From Comamonas fluminis (GTDB lineage: Bacteria > Pseudomonadota > Gammaproteobacteria > Burkholderiales > Burkholderiaceae_C), in NCBI RefSeq assembly GCF_019186805.1, contig NZ_CP066783.1, positions 4,725,501-4,789,500 on the forward strand: 64,000 nt of DNA, written 5' to 3'. Shown in pieces: positions 34,494 through 42,558 of the stretch. Each line of letters opens with the position of its first letter. Positions within the stretch are counted from its first letter, which is position 1. The translations under genes and the position numbers were made by a program. The notes beneath the pieces are model-generated. The model had not been told where the DNA came from. It did no database searches and saw nothing but the letters and a program-made list of their open reading frames with translations.

Positions 34494-34973
34494 TCAGGTG
34501 CTGGCCACGCGCCTGCGGCTATCGCTGGCACGGCGTGCCAGCACTTGGCCTGCCATGGTGACCAGCGCTAGTGCCAGCGCAGGCTGCCGATTGGCCAGTT
34601 CAGAGTAGCGCAGCGCCGTCAGGCACCAGAGCCGACTGGGCGCCGCCGCCTGCACCGTGGCGCGGCGCGGGCGGTGCGCAAAGAAAGCGCCTTCGCCAAC
34701 CAGCGAGCCCGGCCCGACCAGTGCAAGGCGGATGCGCTCCTTGGAGTCCTGGTAGTGCACGCTGAGGGAACCCGCCTCCACCATGTAGAGGTTTCGGTCC
34801 AGCGTGCCTTCGGCAAACAGAATCTCGCTGCTGCTCAGATTGACTGGCACCAGATATGGCGCCAGCAACTCCCACTGGCTGGCAGTGAGCAAGTTTTGCG
34901 CGTTATCAGAGGCAACAGACGAGGTCATGGCCTGGATCAGCGCCGACAGATCCTGAGGTGTTGAGGCAGACAT
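34494..34973 (-). CDS. Single-domain cyclic-nucleotide-binding protein
   Basis: A 159-residue protein with one cNMP-binding domain (residues about 25-140): VNLSSSEILFAEGTLDRNLY, GSLSVHYQDSKERIRLALVG and GSLVGEGAFFAHRPRRATVQ, the last being the phosphate-binding cassette region. There is no helix-turn-helix behind it, unlike Crp/Fnr regulators, so it is probably a partner or sensor subunit. The ATG at 34973 (MSASTPQDLS) was chosen; earlier in-frame starts lack a ribosome-binding site and domain similarity. Confidence 0.8.
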   Translation of the reverse strand: MSASTPQDLSALIQAMTSSVASDNAQNLLTASQWELLAPYLVPVNLSSSEILFAEGTLDRNLYMVEAGSLSVHYQDSKERIRLALVGPGSLVGEGAFFAHRPRRATVQAAAPSRLWCLTALRYSELANRQPALALALVTMAGQVLARRASDSRRRVAST

Positions 34974-35120
34974 AAGCAGCAAAGAAGGCGGGCTCATGCC
35001 CGACATGAATAAACAAGAATCACCGTCCAGGCAAAAAATTGAGCCTGGCAACGCGCATGCTAAGCGACTCTGGCCCTCTCGCCAATGACCTGGGCCATAC
35101 GCAACACACACCTCATCATG

Positions 35121-35149
35121 AAAAAAGGATCGCCCAGCGATCCTTTTTT
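35121..35149 (-). terminator. Rho-independent terminator of pgk
   Basis: AAAAAAGGATCGC, loop CCA, GCGATCCTTTTTT. It lies 53 bp past the pgk stop; symmetrical A and T runs let it act on both strands. Confidence 0.88.
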
Positions 35150-35184
35150 CATAGCTTGAAGCGCTTTATCCATGAAGGGAAAGC
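35150..35184 (+). repeat. Short dispersed repeat (ATAGCT..AGCGCTT family)
   Basis: CATAGCTTGAAGCGCTTTAT followed by CCATGAAGGGAAAGC. As at 10526, it begins where a terminator T-run ends. Confidence 0.65.
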
Positions 35185-35201
35185 ACCAAATTTACTGCCA
35201 A

Positions 35202-36395
35202 TCAGCCGTTGGCGCGCTTTTCCAGAATCTCGAACGCGGGCAGCTTCTTGCCTTCCAGCACTTCCAGGAACGCGCCGCCGCCGGTGGAGATGTAGCCCAC
35301 GTCTTTTTCGATGCCGTACTTGGCAATGGCGGCCAGGGTGTCGCCACCGCCGGCAATGCTGAAAGCGGGGGATTCGGCAATCGCCTGGGCCACCACCTTG
35401 GTGCCGTTGGCAAACTGGTCGAACTCGAACACGCCCACGGGGCCGTTCCAGACGATGGTGCCGGCCTTCTTCAGCATCTCGGCCAGCTTGGCAGCAGTTT
35501 CTGGGCCAATGTCCAGAATCATGTCGTCATCTTCGACTTCAGTGGCCTTCTTGACGGTGGCCACGGCGTCGGCGGCAAAAGTCTTGGCGCAGACCACATC
35601 GGTGGGCACGGGCACGGCAGCGCCACGCGCGGCCATGGCGTCGATCACGGCCTTGGCTTCGGCCACCAGATCGGGCTCGGCCAGAGACTTACCGATCTTC
35701 AGGCCAGCAGCCAGCATGAAGGTGTTGGCAATGCCGCCGCCCACGATCAACTGGTCCACCTTGTCGGCCAGCGACTTGAGGATGGTCAGCTTGGTGGACA
35801 CCTTGGAGCCGGCCACGATGGCGGCCAGCGGGCGTGCGGGGGCGGCCAACGCCTTGTTCAGTGCGTCAATTTCGGCCGACAGCAGCGGACCGGCGCAGGC
35901 AATGGGGGCGTATTCGGCAATGCCGTAGGTTGTGCCTTCGGCGCGGTGTGCGGTGCCAAACGCGTCGTTCACAAAGATGTCGCACAGCTTGGCCATCTTC
36001 TGGGCCAGCTCGGGCTTGTTCTTCTTCTCGCCCACGTTCACGCGGCAGTTTTCCAGCAGCACGACCTGGCCGGGAGCGACTTGCACGCCGTCCACCCAGT
36101 TGGCGACCAGGGGCACATCACGGCCCAGCAGCTCGGACAGGCGCTTGGCCACAGCGGCCAGCGAGTCTTCGGGCTTGAATTCACCTTCCGTGGGGCGGCC
36201 CAGGTGGCTGGTGACCATCACGGCGGCGCCGGCCTTCAGGGCCATTTCGATGGCGGGCACCGAGGCGCGCACGCGGGTGTCTTCGGTGATTTCACCGGCG
36301 TCGTTCAGGGGAACGTTCAGGTCGGCGCGGATGAAAACACGTTGGCCCTGGGCCTTGCCCTGAGCGCACAGATCGGAGAAGCGGATGATGTTCAT
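35202..36395 (-). CDS. pgk: Phosphoglycerate kinase
   Basis: Pgk transfers phosphate from 1,3-bisphosphoglycerate to ADP in glycolysis and runs in reverse in gluconeogenesis. The 397-residue monomer shows [36 protein letters not shown], the hinge-side [11 protein letters not shown], and the C-terminal nucleotide motif [12 protein letters not shown] and [14 protein letters not shown]. Length is normal. No gap or fba gene is adjacent. A small hairpin with a T-run lies just before the ATG. Confidence 0.97.
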   Translation of the reverse strand: MNIIRFSDLCAQGKAQGQRVFIRADLNVPLNDAGEITEDTRVRASVPAIEMALKAGAAVMVTSHLGRPTEGEFKPEDSLAAVAKRLSELLGRDVPLVANWVDGVQVAPGQVVLLENCRVNVGEKKNKPELAQKMAKLCDIFVNDAFGTAHRAEGTTYGIAEYAPIACAGPLLSAEIDALNKALAAPARPLAAIVAGSKVSTKLTILKSLADKVDQLIVGGGIANTFMLAAGLKIGKSLAEPDLVAEAKAVIDAMAARGAAVPVPTDVVCAKTFAADAVATVKKATEVEDDDMILDIGPETAAKLAEMLKKAGTIVWNGPVGVFEFDQFANGTKVVAQAIAESPAFSIAGGGDTLAAIAKYGIEKDVGYISTGGGAFLEVLEGKKLPAFEILEKRANG

Positions 36396-36400
36396 GCAGC

Positions 36401-36422
36401 AAAAAGCGACTCCGAAAGTCGC
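36401..36422 (-). terminator. Small hairpin with T-run in the pgk leader
   Basis: Minus strand: GCGACT, 5-base loop, AGTCGC, then TTTTT, ending 5 bp before the pgk ATG. It may be an attenuator or the end of an upstream transcript. Confidence 0.45.
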
Positions 36423-36576
36423 CCATACAAAGGTTGGAAAACAAAAAATCTGCCTGCATTTTAGGGCGACAGCCCTTGCCAGGGGGGAGCTTTATGCGCT
36501 TACTCGACTCAAAAACAGGAGCATCACCCGCGCTCTGTAACTGGGTTTCAAGGTTGTTTCAGGCCACCCATATGAA

Positions 36577-36599
36577 AACAGGAGCACGCAGCTCCTGTT
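36577..36599 (-). terminator. Probable terminator of azlC-azlD
   Basis: AACAGGAGC, loop ACGCA, GCTCCTGTT; on the minus strand it runs into TTTTC. It lies 17 bp after the azlD stop. Confidence 0.65.
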
Positions 36600-36615
36600 G
36601 CCTCTAGCGCTGGGG

Positions 36616-36948
36616 CTACCAGCCCAGACCGATGTGCAGCGGCAGATAAATCGCCATGCCCAAAGCAATGGTGCCAAGAATGCTGCGCTTGTAAAAAAAA
36701 TACACCACAGCAGCGACCACGGCAGGCAGGCGGGCATCGGCCAAAGTGCTGATGAGCTGGCCATTGCTCATCACAATCTCGGGGGCGATCACCGCCGCCA
36801 AGGCGGCCAGCGGGGCGTATTTGAGCCCGCGCTTGAGCCAGCTGGGCAAAGGCAGCTCACGTTCGGGAATCAGGAAAAATGCGCGCGTCAGCAGTGTGAT
36901 GACGGCCAGACCGAGGCAGACCACAATGACCCAGAAGCTGTTCATCAT
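36616..36948 (-). CDS. azlD: AzlD-family branched-chain amino acid transport subunit
   Basis: A 110-residue membrane protein with four hydrophobic helices. The N-terminus (SFWVIVVCLGLAVITLLTRA) and the segment KYAPLAALAAVIAPEIVM are typical of AzlD (YgaH-like), the small partner of AzlC in export of branched-chain amino acids or analogues. Its ATG overlaps the azlC stop in ATGA. Confidence 0.92.
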   Translation of the reverse strand: MMNSFWVIVVCLGLAVITLLTRAFFLIPERELPLPSWLKRGLKYAPLAALAAVIAPEIVMSNGQLISTLADARLPAVVAAVVYFFYKRSILGTIALGMAIYLPLHIGLGW

Positions 36949-37715
36949 GATTGCTCATCCTTGCCGCCGATGCGGGGCAGCTGCTGGGCCTGCTTTTGCA
37001 GTTGTTCTGCCGTCAGGCCCACCGCCACAGCGGCCGCAATCGCCACCAGAATATTGAGCTTGAGCGGCAGCGCAAACGCAGCCACCGCCGCCGTGCAGGC
37101 CACGATGGATGCCGTCCAGGTGGCGCAATCCCTGAGCATGGACAGCAGCACGCCCACCAGCGCCAGCACGCCCGCAAAGCCCAGACCCCAGGACAGCGGA
37201 ATCTGGTCGGCCAGAAAAATGCCCAGCGTGGACGGAATCTGCCAGGCCAGCCAGTTCGTCAGCGCCGCGCCCCAGAAGTAGGGCAGTTGCTCGGCCTGCG
37301 GCCTGGCGTCCGGGTAGCGGCGCATGAAATTGACAAAGATCACGTCACCACTGAAGTAAGCCACGCCCAGACGGTGGCGCAGGCTCAGCCGCTCGAAATA
37401 GCTGCGCCACATGCTGGACAGAATCACAAAGCGCAGATTCACGCAGATGGCGGTGAACCAGATCACCCACAGCGGTGCGCCCACCGTCATCAGGGGCAGC
37501 ACCGCCAGTTGTGCGCTGCCGGCATAGACCGTGAAGCCCATGAACAGCGCCAGAGGCACGGACAGGCCACTTTTGACCATGGCCACGCCTGTTACCAGCC
37601 CCCAGGCGGCAATGCCTAAAGCCGTGCCGCCCATCTCTTTGGAACCAACCCAGAAAAACGGATCCCAGACTATCGATTTCGCACGCTGCCCCAGCGTGAG
37701 CACCATATCCGTCAT
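36945..37715 (-). CDS. azlC: AzlC-family branched-chain amino acid transport subunit
   Basis: A 256-residue membrane protein of the AzlC (YgaZ-like) family: [20 protein letters not shown], the conserved [16 protein letters not shown], and [16 protein letters not shown]. With AzlD it forms an exporter for branched-chain amino acids. Its start overlaps the fmt stop, so it is read from the same transcript as fmt and def, although the link between these functions is not obvious. Confidence 0.93.
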   Translation of the reverse strand: MTDMVLTLGQRAKSIVWDPFFWVGSKEMGGTALGIAAWGLVTGVAMVKSGLSVPLALFMGFTVYAGSAQLAVLPLMTVGAPLWVIWFTAICVNLRFVILSSMWRSYFERLSLRHRLGVAYFSGDVIFVNFMRRYPDARPQAEQLPYFWGAALTNWLAWQIPSTLGIFLADQIPLSWGLGFAGVLALVGVLLSMLRDCATWTASIVACTAAVAAFALPLKLNILVAIAAAVAVGLTAEQLQKQAQQLPRIGGKDEQS

Positions 37716-38677
37716 ACCTCGCCGGCACCCTCTCCCAGCAAGGCCCCCGAGGGTATTTCAAAACCACGCAGAAAGTCGCCAGCCGCCAGGCGCTTGCCAC
37801 CTGCACGCTGCAGCAGCGTCAGGTTAAGCACGCCACTGCCGCAAGCCACGCGCACGCCCTGCGCATCGGCTGACAGCACCGTACCGGGTACGCCGGAACC
37901 AGCCTCAGCACTGGCCTCCCAGATCTTGATGGCTTCGCTGCCCAGGTGGGTTGCACCACCGGGAAAGGGGTTGAAGGCGCGCAGGCGGCGGGCAATGACC
38001 TCGGCGCTTTCGCGCCAGTCAATGGTGCTTTCGGCCTTCTCAATTTTGTGAGCATAGGTCACACCATCGGCGGGCTGTGGCGTGCGATTGAGGCCACCGC
38101 AGGCCGCCATTTCCAGCGCTTCCACAATCATGCGACCGCCCAGCACAGCCAGCTTGTCGTGCAGGCTGGCCGTGGTGTCATCGGCGGCAATCGGCAGACG
38201 CTCGATCACGCACATATCGCCAGTGTCCAGACCCGCATCCATCTGCATGATGGTGACGCCGGTTTCGGCATCACCCGCCTCAATGGCGCGATGAATAGGC
38301 GCCGCACCGCGCCAACGTGGCAGCAGCGAGGCGTGGATGTTCAGGCAGCCCAGACGCGGCGTATCCAGCACCCACTGCGGCAGGATCAGGCCGTAGGCAG
38401 CCACCACCATCACGTCTGCCTGCGCCGCATCAATGGCGGCCTTGGCGGCAGCAGCTTCCTCGGGGTACTTGCCGTCCAGGCGCAGACTCATGGGCTGGGC
38501 CACGGCAATGCCATGCTCCAGCGCACATTGCTTGACGGGAGAGGCCTGCAGCTTCATGCCACGGCCCGCAGGGCGGTCCGGCTGGGTCAGCACCAGCGGA
38601 ACTTCAAAGCCCGCAGCCAGCAAGCGCTCCAAAGCCACACGCGCAAATTCGGGCGTGCCCGCAAAAATAACTTTCAT
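37712..38677 (-). CDS. fmt: Methionyl-tRNA formyltransferase
   Basis: Fmt formylates the initiator Met-tRNA. The ATG at 38677 gives 321 residues starting [20 protein letters not shown]. The catalytic centre is visible in [20 protein letters not shown] and [10 protein letters not shown] (Asn, His and Asp), and a C-terminal OB-like domain follows from about residue 205. It lies in the def-lipoprotein-fmt-azlC-azlD unit, a variant of the common def-fmt pair. Confidence 0.97.
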   Translation of the reverse strand: MKVIFAGTPEFARVALERLLAAGFEVPLVLTQPDRPAGRGMKLQASPVKQCALEHGIAVAQPMSLRLDGKYPEEAAAAKAAIDAAQADVMVVAAYGLILPQWVLDTPRLGCLNIHASLLPRWRGAAPIHRAIEAGDAETGVTIMQMDAGLDTGDMCVIERLPIAADDTTASLHDKLAVLGGRMIVEALEMAACGGLNRTPQPADGVTYAHKIEKAESTIDWRESAEVIARRLRAFNPFPGGATHLGSEAIKIWEASAEAGSGVPGTVLSADAQGVRVACGSGVLNLTLLQRAGGKRLAAGDFLRGFEIPSGALLGEGAGEV

Positions 38678-38729
38678 GCTTTCTATCTCAATGATTTCGC
38701 GCAAGACAGGAAACCGGCGCGATTCAAGT

Positions 38730-38810
38730 CAGTGACGCCGAGCAAGAGCCGCCTCGCGGCGAGGGCGTCGTCCCCCTTCTAGGGGGAGGCCGCGCAGCGG
38801 CTCAGGGGGT
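38730..38810 (-). repeat. GC-rich structured repeat, copy B, behind the lipoprotein gene
   Basis: Minus strand: ACCCCCTGAGCCGCTGCGCG, a short CCCCC/GGGGG hairpin, then GACGCCCTCGCCGCGAGGCG and a GGCGTC end. It starts 3 bp after the stop of the lipoprotein gene. Confidence 0.8.
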
Positions 38811-38812
38811 AT

Positions 38813-39307
38813 TCACCGCCTCGGCTCGCGCAAATACATGCTCTCGTCGGTGAACATCACCTTCTGCACAATGCCTTGCGGGTCGATGTGCACATGGGCA
38901 CGCCGGGCAAAAGTATTGTCCATGAACCGGTAGGTCCAGATGTCGCCTTTGAAGCTGTAAACCCCCTCGACTTTCGCAGGCGGGCCAAACAGGCGGTAAA
39001 CATCGTCGCGGGTGTCTATGCCATTGCGCAGCGCAAAGAAGTGGGCACTATCCAGCACCTGTTCCACACGGGTCAGCTTGTGCTGGGCATCAAAGTCCAT
39101 GTGATAGACCTGCTGGCCTGCGGGCTGCTGGCTGTAGACGAGACGTGTTCCGCCATCCGGCAATGGCACCACCACCGTGGGCTTGCCCATGCCTTTTTCC
39201 ACCTCGGCCTGAGGCATGCCCGGCTTTTGCCACTGGGGCACCATGCATCCTGTCAGGGCAAGAGCCAGCACACTGGCGGCAATGCTTGTGGACAGGAGTC
39301 TAGGCAT
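38813..39307 (-). CDS. BamE/SmpA-like lipoprotein
   Basis: A 164-residue lipoprotein: the signal peptide ends in the lipobox LTGC (Cys about residue 20). The mature part, with PGMPQAEVEKGMGKPTVVVP and RNGIDTRDDVYRLFGPPAKV, contains two copies of the short helix-turn-beta pattern of BamE/SmpA-type domains. AAGGAA upstream of the ATG at 39307 fixes the start. It sits between def and fmt on the same strand. True BamE is normally shorter (about 110-120 residues), so this is a family relative, not bamE itself. Confidence 0.8.
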   Translation of the reverse strand: MPRLLSTSIAASVLALALTGCMVPQWQKPGMPQAEVEKGMGKPTVVVPLPDGGTRLVYSQQPAGQQVYHMDFDAQHKLTRVEQVLDSAHFFALRNGIDTRDDVYRLFGPPAKVEGVYSFKGDIWTYRFMDNTFARRAHVHIDPQGIVQKVMFTDESMYLREPRR

Positions 39308-39329
39308 GGTGAGTTCCTTGGGAGGCTTG

Positions 39330-39842
39330 TCAGCCCTTGGCCGCAGCCTTCTGAGCCTTGACCATCTTGGTCTTGATGCGGTTGCGCTTGAGTGGCGAGA
39401 GGTATTCAACGAAGACCTTGCCCATCAGGTGGTCCATCTCATGCTGCATGCAGATGGCCAGCAGGCCCTCGCCTTCGATCTCACGGCTGTTGCCGTTCTC
39501 GTCCAGCGCCTTGACCTTGACCGAGGTGGAGCGTTCCACGCCGTCATAGATACCGGGCACGGACAGGCAGCCTTCGTCGCCAATCTGCTTTTCTTCGCTG
39601 GCCCAGGTGATCTCGGGGTTGATGAGAACCAGAGGCTCGTTACGCTCTTCCGATACGTCGATCACGATCACACGCTCATGCGCATCCACCTGTGTGGCGG
39701 CCAGGCCAATGCCTTGCGCGTCATACATGGTTTCGAACATGTTTTTCACCAGCGTCTGGATGCGCTCATCCACCTTCGCCACGGGCTGGGCGACTTTGTG
39801 AAGACGGGGATCGGGATAGCAGAGAATGGGAAGAATGGCCAT
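39330..39842 (-). CDS. def: Peptide deformylase
   Basis: Def removes the formyl group from nascent proteins. The 170-residue metalloenzyme has all three family motifs: [16 protein letters not shown] (metal-binding Cys) and [10 protein letters not shown] (metal-binding His pair and catalytic Glu). It starts the unit leading to fmt and is divergent from the LysM gene. Confidence 0.97.
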   Translation of the reverse strand: MAILPILCYPDPRLHKVAQPVAKVDERIQTLVKNMFETMYDAQGIGLAATQVDAHERVIVIDVSEERNEPLVLINPEITWASEEKQIGDEGCLSVPGIYDGVERSTSVKVKALDENGNSREIEGEGLLAICMQHEMDHLMGKVFVEYLSPLKRNRIKTKMVKAQKAAAKG

Positions 39843-40045
39843 GGCTTATCGGTAAATCTGTCGCTATTGTCCCCACTTTTGTCCGAAATCGCTTTGTACA
39901 AGACCAATAAGCGTTGATCTATCAAGGCCTTGCATCGAGAATTTGCGCAATTTGTAAGACTTGTGCGGCCGCTTATGCCAAGATCAGGTGCAGAGCAGCG
40001 ACTAGAGGGACGCTGCAGCAAACGAATCCCGCCAGAAGGAATTTC

Positions 40046-41236
40046 ATGACCGCATTTGCCACAGCACGTGCCTGGAGTCTCGGGGCCACGCTGGTCGCCG
40101 CTCTGACCTCTGTCTACGCCCAGAATTACCCCGTCACGTCCACCCAGCGCTCCACCGCTCAGCAGGTGGCGCAGCAGGGCATTCCGGAGGACCAGCTCTC
40201 GCCCAATGCGCCGGCTCAGTACACCGTCAAGCGCGGCGACACGCTGTGGGGCATCTCTGGCATGTACCTGCGCCAGCCCTGGCGCTGGCCAGAACTGTGG
40301 GGCATGAACCTCTCCAGCATCGCCAACCCCCACCTGATCTACCCCGGTCAAGTGCTGTATCTGGTGCGCAGCAATGGCTATGCCCGCCTGTCCACCACAG
40401 CGCCGGGCGGCGAGCCAGGTGTGGTGCGTCTGTCGCCGCACACCCGCGAGTCGTCGCTGTCTGATCTGGCGCTGCCCACACTGCCGCCGCACCTGATCGA
40501 GCCCTTCCTGGCCGAGCCGCTGGTGGTCGATGCCCAGACCCTGAACCTGGCCCCCCGCATCATTGCCACCACGGACAAGCGCGTTCTCATGGCCAGTGGC
40601 GACCGCGCCTATGTGCGCAGCTCTGGCGGCCCGTTGCTGACCACCGGCCCCGGCAAGCCCTTGAGCTATCGCCTCTTCCGCGACGCCATCCCGCTCAAGG
40701 ACCCTGTCACCGGTGAAATCCTGGGCTACGAAGCCAAATATCTGGGCAGCGCCAATGTTGCCCAGGGCGAAACGCAGGTGCTCAATGCCGAAGGTCAGGT
40801 CGTGCAGGCCTCGCCTGCCACCATTGACATCGTCAAGTCCAAGAACGAGATTCGTGCAGGCGACCACCTGCTGCCCTCGCCTGCACCGCAGTATCTGAAT
40901 TACGCCCCTCATGCACCAGGCAAGCCTGTGGATGGCGCCGTGGTCTCCATCTATGGCGACGCGGCTGTGAGCTATGCCGCCGTCAATCAGGTCATCGCCA
41001 TCAACAAGGGCGCGCAGGACGGCATGGAAATCGGCACCGTGCTGGAGCTGATCAGCAAAGGCGCCACCATTGTGGACAAAACCAGCGCCAAGCGTGACAC
41101 AGTGAAACTGCCCGACGAGTTCAACGGCTACGCCATGGTCTTCAAGACCTTTGATCGCGTCTCCTACGTGCTCATCACCGCTGCCGCCCGCGGCGTTCAG
41201 GTGGGTGACCGCCTGCAGGCCCCTCAGCCGCGCTAG
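40046..41236 (+). CDS. LysM-domain envelope protein
   Basis: A 396-residue exported protein. AAGGAA precedes the ATG at 40046; a signal peptide ends near SVYAQ. One LysM peptidoglycan-binding domain (YTVKRGDTLWGISGMYLRQP to YPGQVLYLV) is at about residues 55-110. The rest has a repeated strand-rich region and ends RGVQVGDRLQAPQP. This gene commonly stands between def and dprA in betaproteobacteria. It probably holds to the cell wall; enzymatic activity is not apparent. dprA follows after 21 bp. Confidence 0.88.
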   Translation: MTAFATARAWSLGATLVAALTSVYAQNYPVTSTQRSTAQQVAQQGIPEDQLSPNAPAQYTVKRGDTLWGISGMYLRQPWRWPELWGMNLSSIANPHLIYPGQVLYLVRSNGYARLSTTAPGGEPGVVRLSPHTRESSLSDLALPTLPPHLIEPFLAEPLVVDAQTLNLAPRIIATTDKRVLMASGDRAYVRSSGGPLLTTGPGKPLSYRLFRDAIPLKDPVTGEILGYEAKYLGSANVAQGETQVLNAEGQVVQASPATIDIVKSKNEIRAGDHLLPSPAPQYLNYAPHAPGKPVDGAVVSIYGDAAVSYAAVNQVIAINKGAQDGMEIGTVLELISKGATIVDKTSAKRDTVKLPDEFNGYAMVFKTFDRVSYVLITAAARGVQVGDRLQAPQPR

Positions 41237-41257
41237 CCTTCCTCAAGGACTCGCATC

Positions 41258-42436
41258 ATGGTGACCTCTTCAGCGCTGAACGCTCACCATGATGCAGAGG
41301 GCGCCGCCTGGCTCCGGCTGCTGATGACTCCCGGCCTCAGTCGCAGCGCAGCAAGGCGCTTGCTGGCAAAGGCCGGCAGCGCCCAGCAAGTCTGGCTGCT
41401 GTCAGACACCGATCTCCGCGAATGCGTCACGCAGGTGCAGGCTCAGGCATTTGCCGCCCTGCCGCCGAAATGGCCAGAGCCTGTGGAACGCCTGCAGCAA
41501 TGGCTGAGCACGCCTGCGGCCGACTGCTTTCACGCCATGGTGCCGCTGGGGCACGCGCAATACCCCGAAGCCCTACTGCAGACCGAAGACCCACCGCTGC
41601 TGCTGTTTGTGCAGGGGCCGCTGTCGCTGCAGCAGTCTGGCCAGCCCTGGTTCCCCTACCCGCAATCGCTGGCCATGGTGGGCAGCCGCAACCCCTCCGC
41701 GCAGGGCATCGTCAACGCCCGTGAAATGGCACAGGCACTGGCCCAGCAAGGGCTGTGCATCGTCTCCGGCCTCGCACTGGGCATTGATGCTGCCGCCCAT
41801 GAAGGGGCGCTGAAAGCCTCGTACAGCGGCACAGCACCGCTGACCATTGCCGTGGTGGGCACAGGGCTGGACCAGGTCTACCCACGCGCCCATCAGGCGC
41901 TGGCCGGGCAGATTGCACGAAATGGCCTGGTCATCAGCGAATACCCACTGGGCAGCGAGCCCCGGCCCCACCATTTTCCGCAGCGCAACCGCATCATCTC
42001 GGGCCTGTCGCAAGGCACGCTGGTGGTGGAGGCAACTTTGAAATCCGGCTCGCTCATCACTGCCCGCCTGGCCAGCGAACAGGGCCGCGAAGTCTTTGCC
42101 ATCCCCGGCTCCATACACGCGCCGCAGGCCAAGGGCTGCCACGCACTGCTGCGCCAGGGAGCCAAACTGGTAGAAACAGCAGCCGACATTCTGGAAGAGC
42201 TTCAAGGCATAAAACAGCCTGTAGCACCGACCCACAAAGCGCAAGCAGCTATAAATACAGAAGCTAAAAATCCATTAATCCAAGCCCTGGGCCACGACCC
42301 CATGACCCTGGAAACCTTGAGCGAACGCACCGGATGGGACGCTGCGCAATTGCAAGCACAGCTAATGGAGCTAGAGCTGGATGGCCTAGTCGCCCGCCTG
42401 CCCGGCGGCTTCTACCAGCACATCACCCGCAGCTAA
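41258..42436 (+). CDS. dprA: DNA-processing protein DprA
   Basis: DprA loads RecA on incoming single-stranded DNA in transformation. The 392-residue protein has the Rossmann-like core: MVGSRNPSAQG, GLALGIDAAAHEGAL, VVGTGLDQVYPRAH and FPQRNRIISGLSQGTLVVEA, and a C-terminal winged helix (MTLETLSERTGWDAAQLQAQ). The linker at about residues 325-342 is encoded by sequence resembling the dispersed ATAGCT repeat (42235-42270). Confidence 0.95.
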   Translation: MVTSSALNAHHDAEGAAWLRLLMTPGLSRSAARRLLAKAGSAQQVWLLSDTDLRECVTQVQAQAFAALPPKWPEPVERLQQWLSTPAADCFHAMVPLGHAQYPEALLQTEDPPLLLFVQGPLSLQQSGQPWFPYPQSLAMVGSRNPSAQGIVNAREMAQALAQQGLCIVSGLALGIDAAAHEGALKASYSGTAPLTIAVVGTGLDQVYPRAHQALAGQIARNGLVISEYPLGSEPRPHHFPQRNRIISGLSQGTLVVEATLKSGSLITARLASEQGREVFAIPGSIHAPQAKGCHALLRQGAKLVETAADILEELQGIKQPVAPTHKAQAAINTEAKNPLIQALGHDPMTLETLSERTGWDAAQLQAQLMELELDGLVARLPGGFYQHITRS

Positions 42437-42455
42437 AAACTGGCGCACCCCAAAA

Positions 42456-42558
42456 CCAGAGACGCCAAGCAAGAGCCGCCTCGCGGCGATGGCGTCGTCC
42501 CCCTTCCATAGCGCGCAGCGCGTAGAGAAAGGGGGAAGCGGCGCAGCCGCTCAGGGGG
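42456..42558 (-). repeat. GC-rich structured repeat, copy C, behind the DUF1631 gene
   Basis: Minus strand: CCCCCTGAGCGGCTGCGCCG, then a CCCCC/GGGGG hairpin with an inserted arm (TACGCGCTGCGCGCTA), then GACGCCATCGCCGCGAGGCG and a GGCGTCTCTGG end. It abuts the stop of the DUF1631 gene without a gap. Confidence 0.8.
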
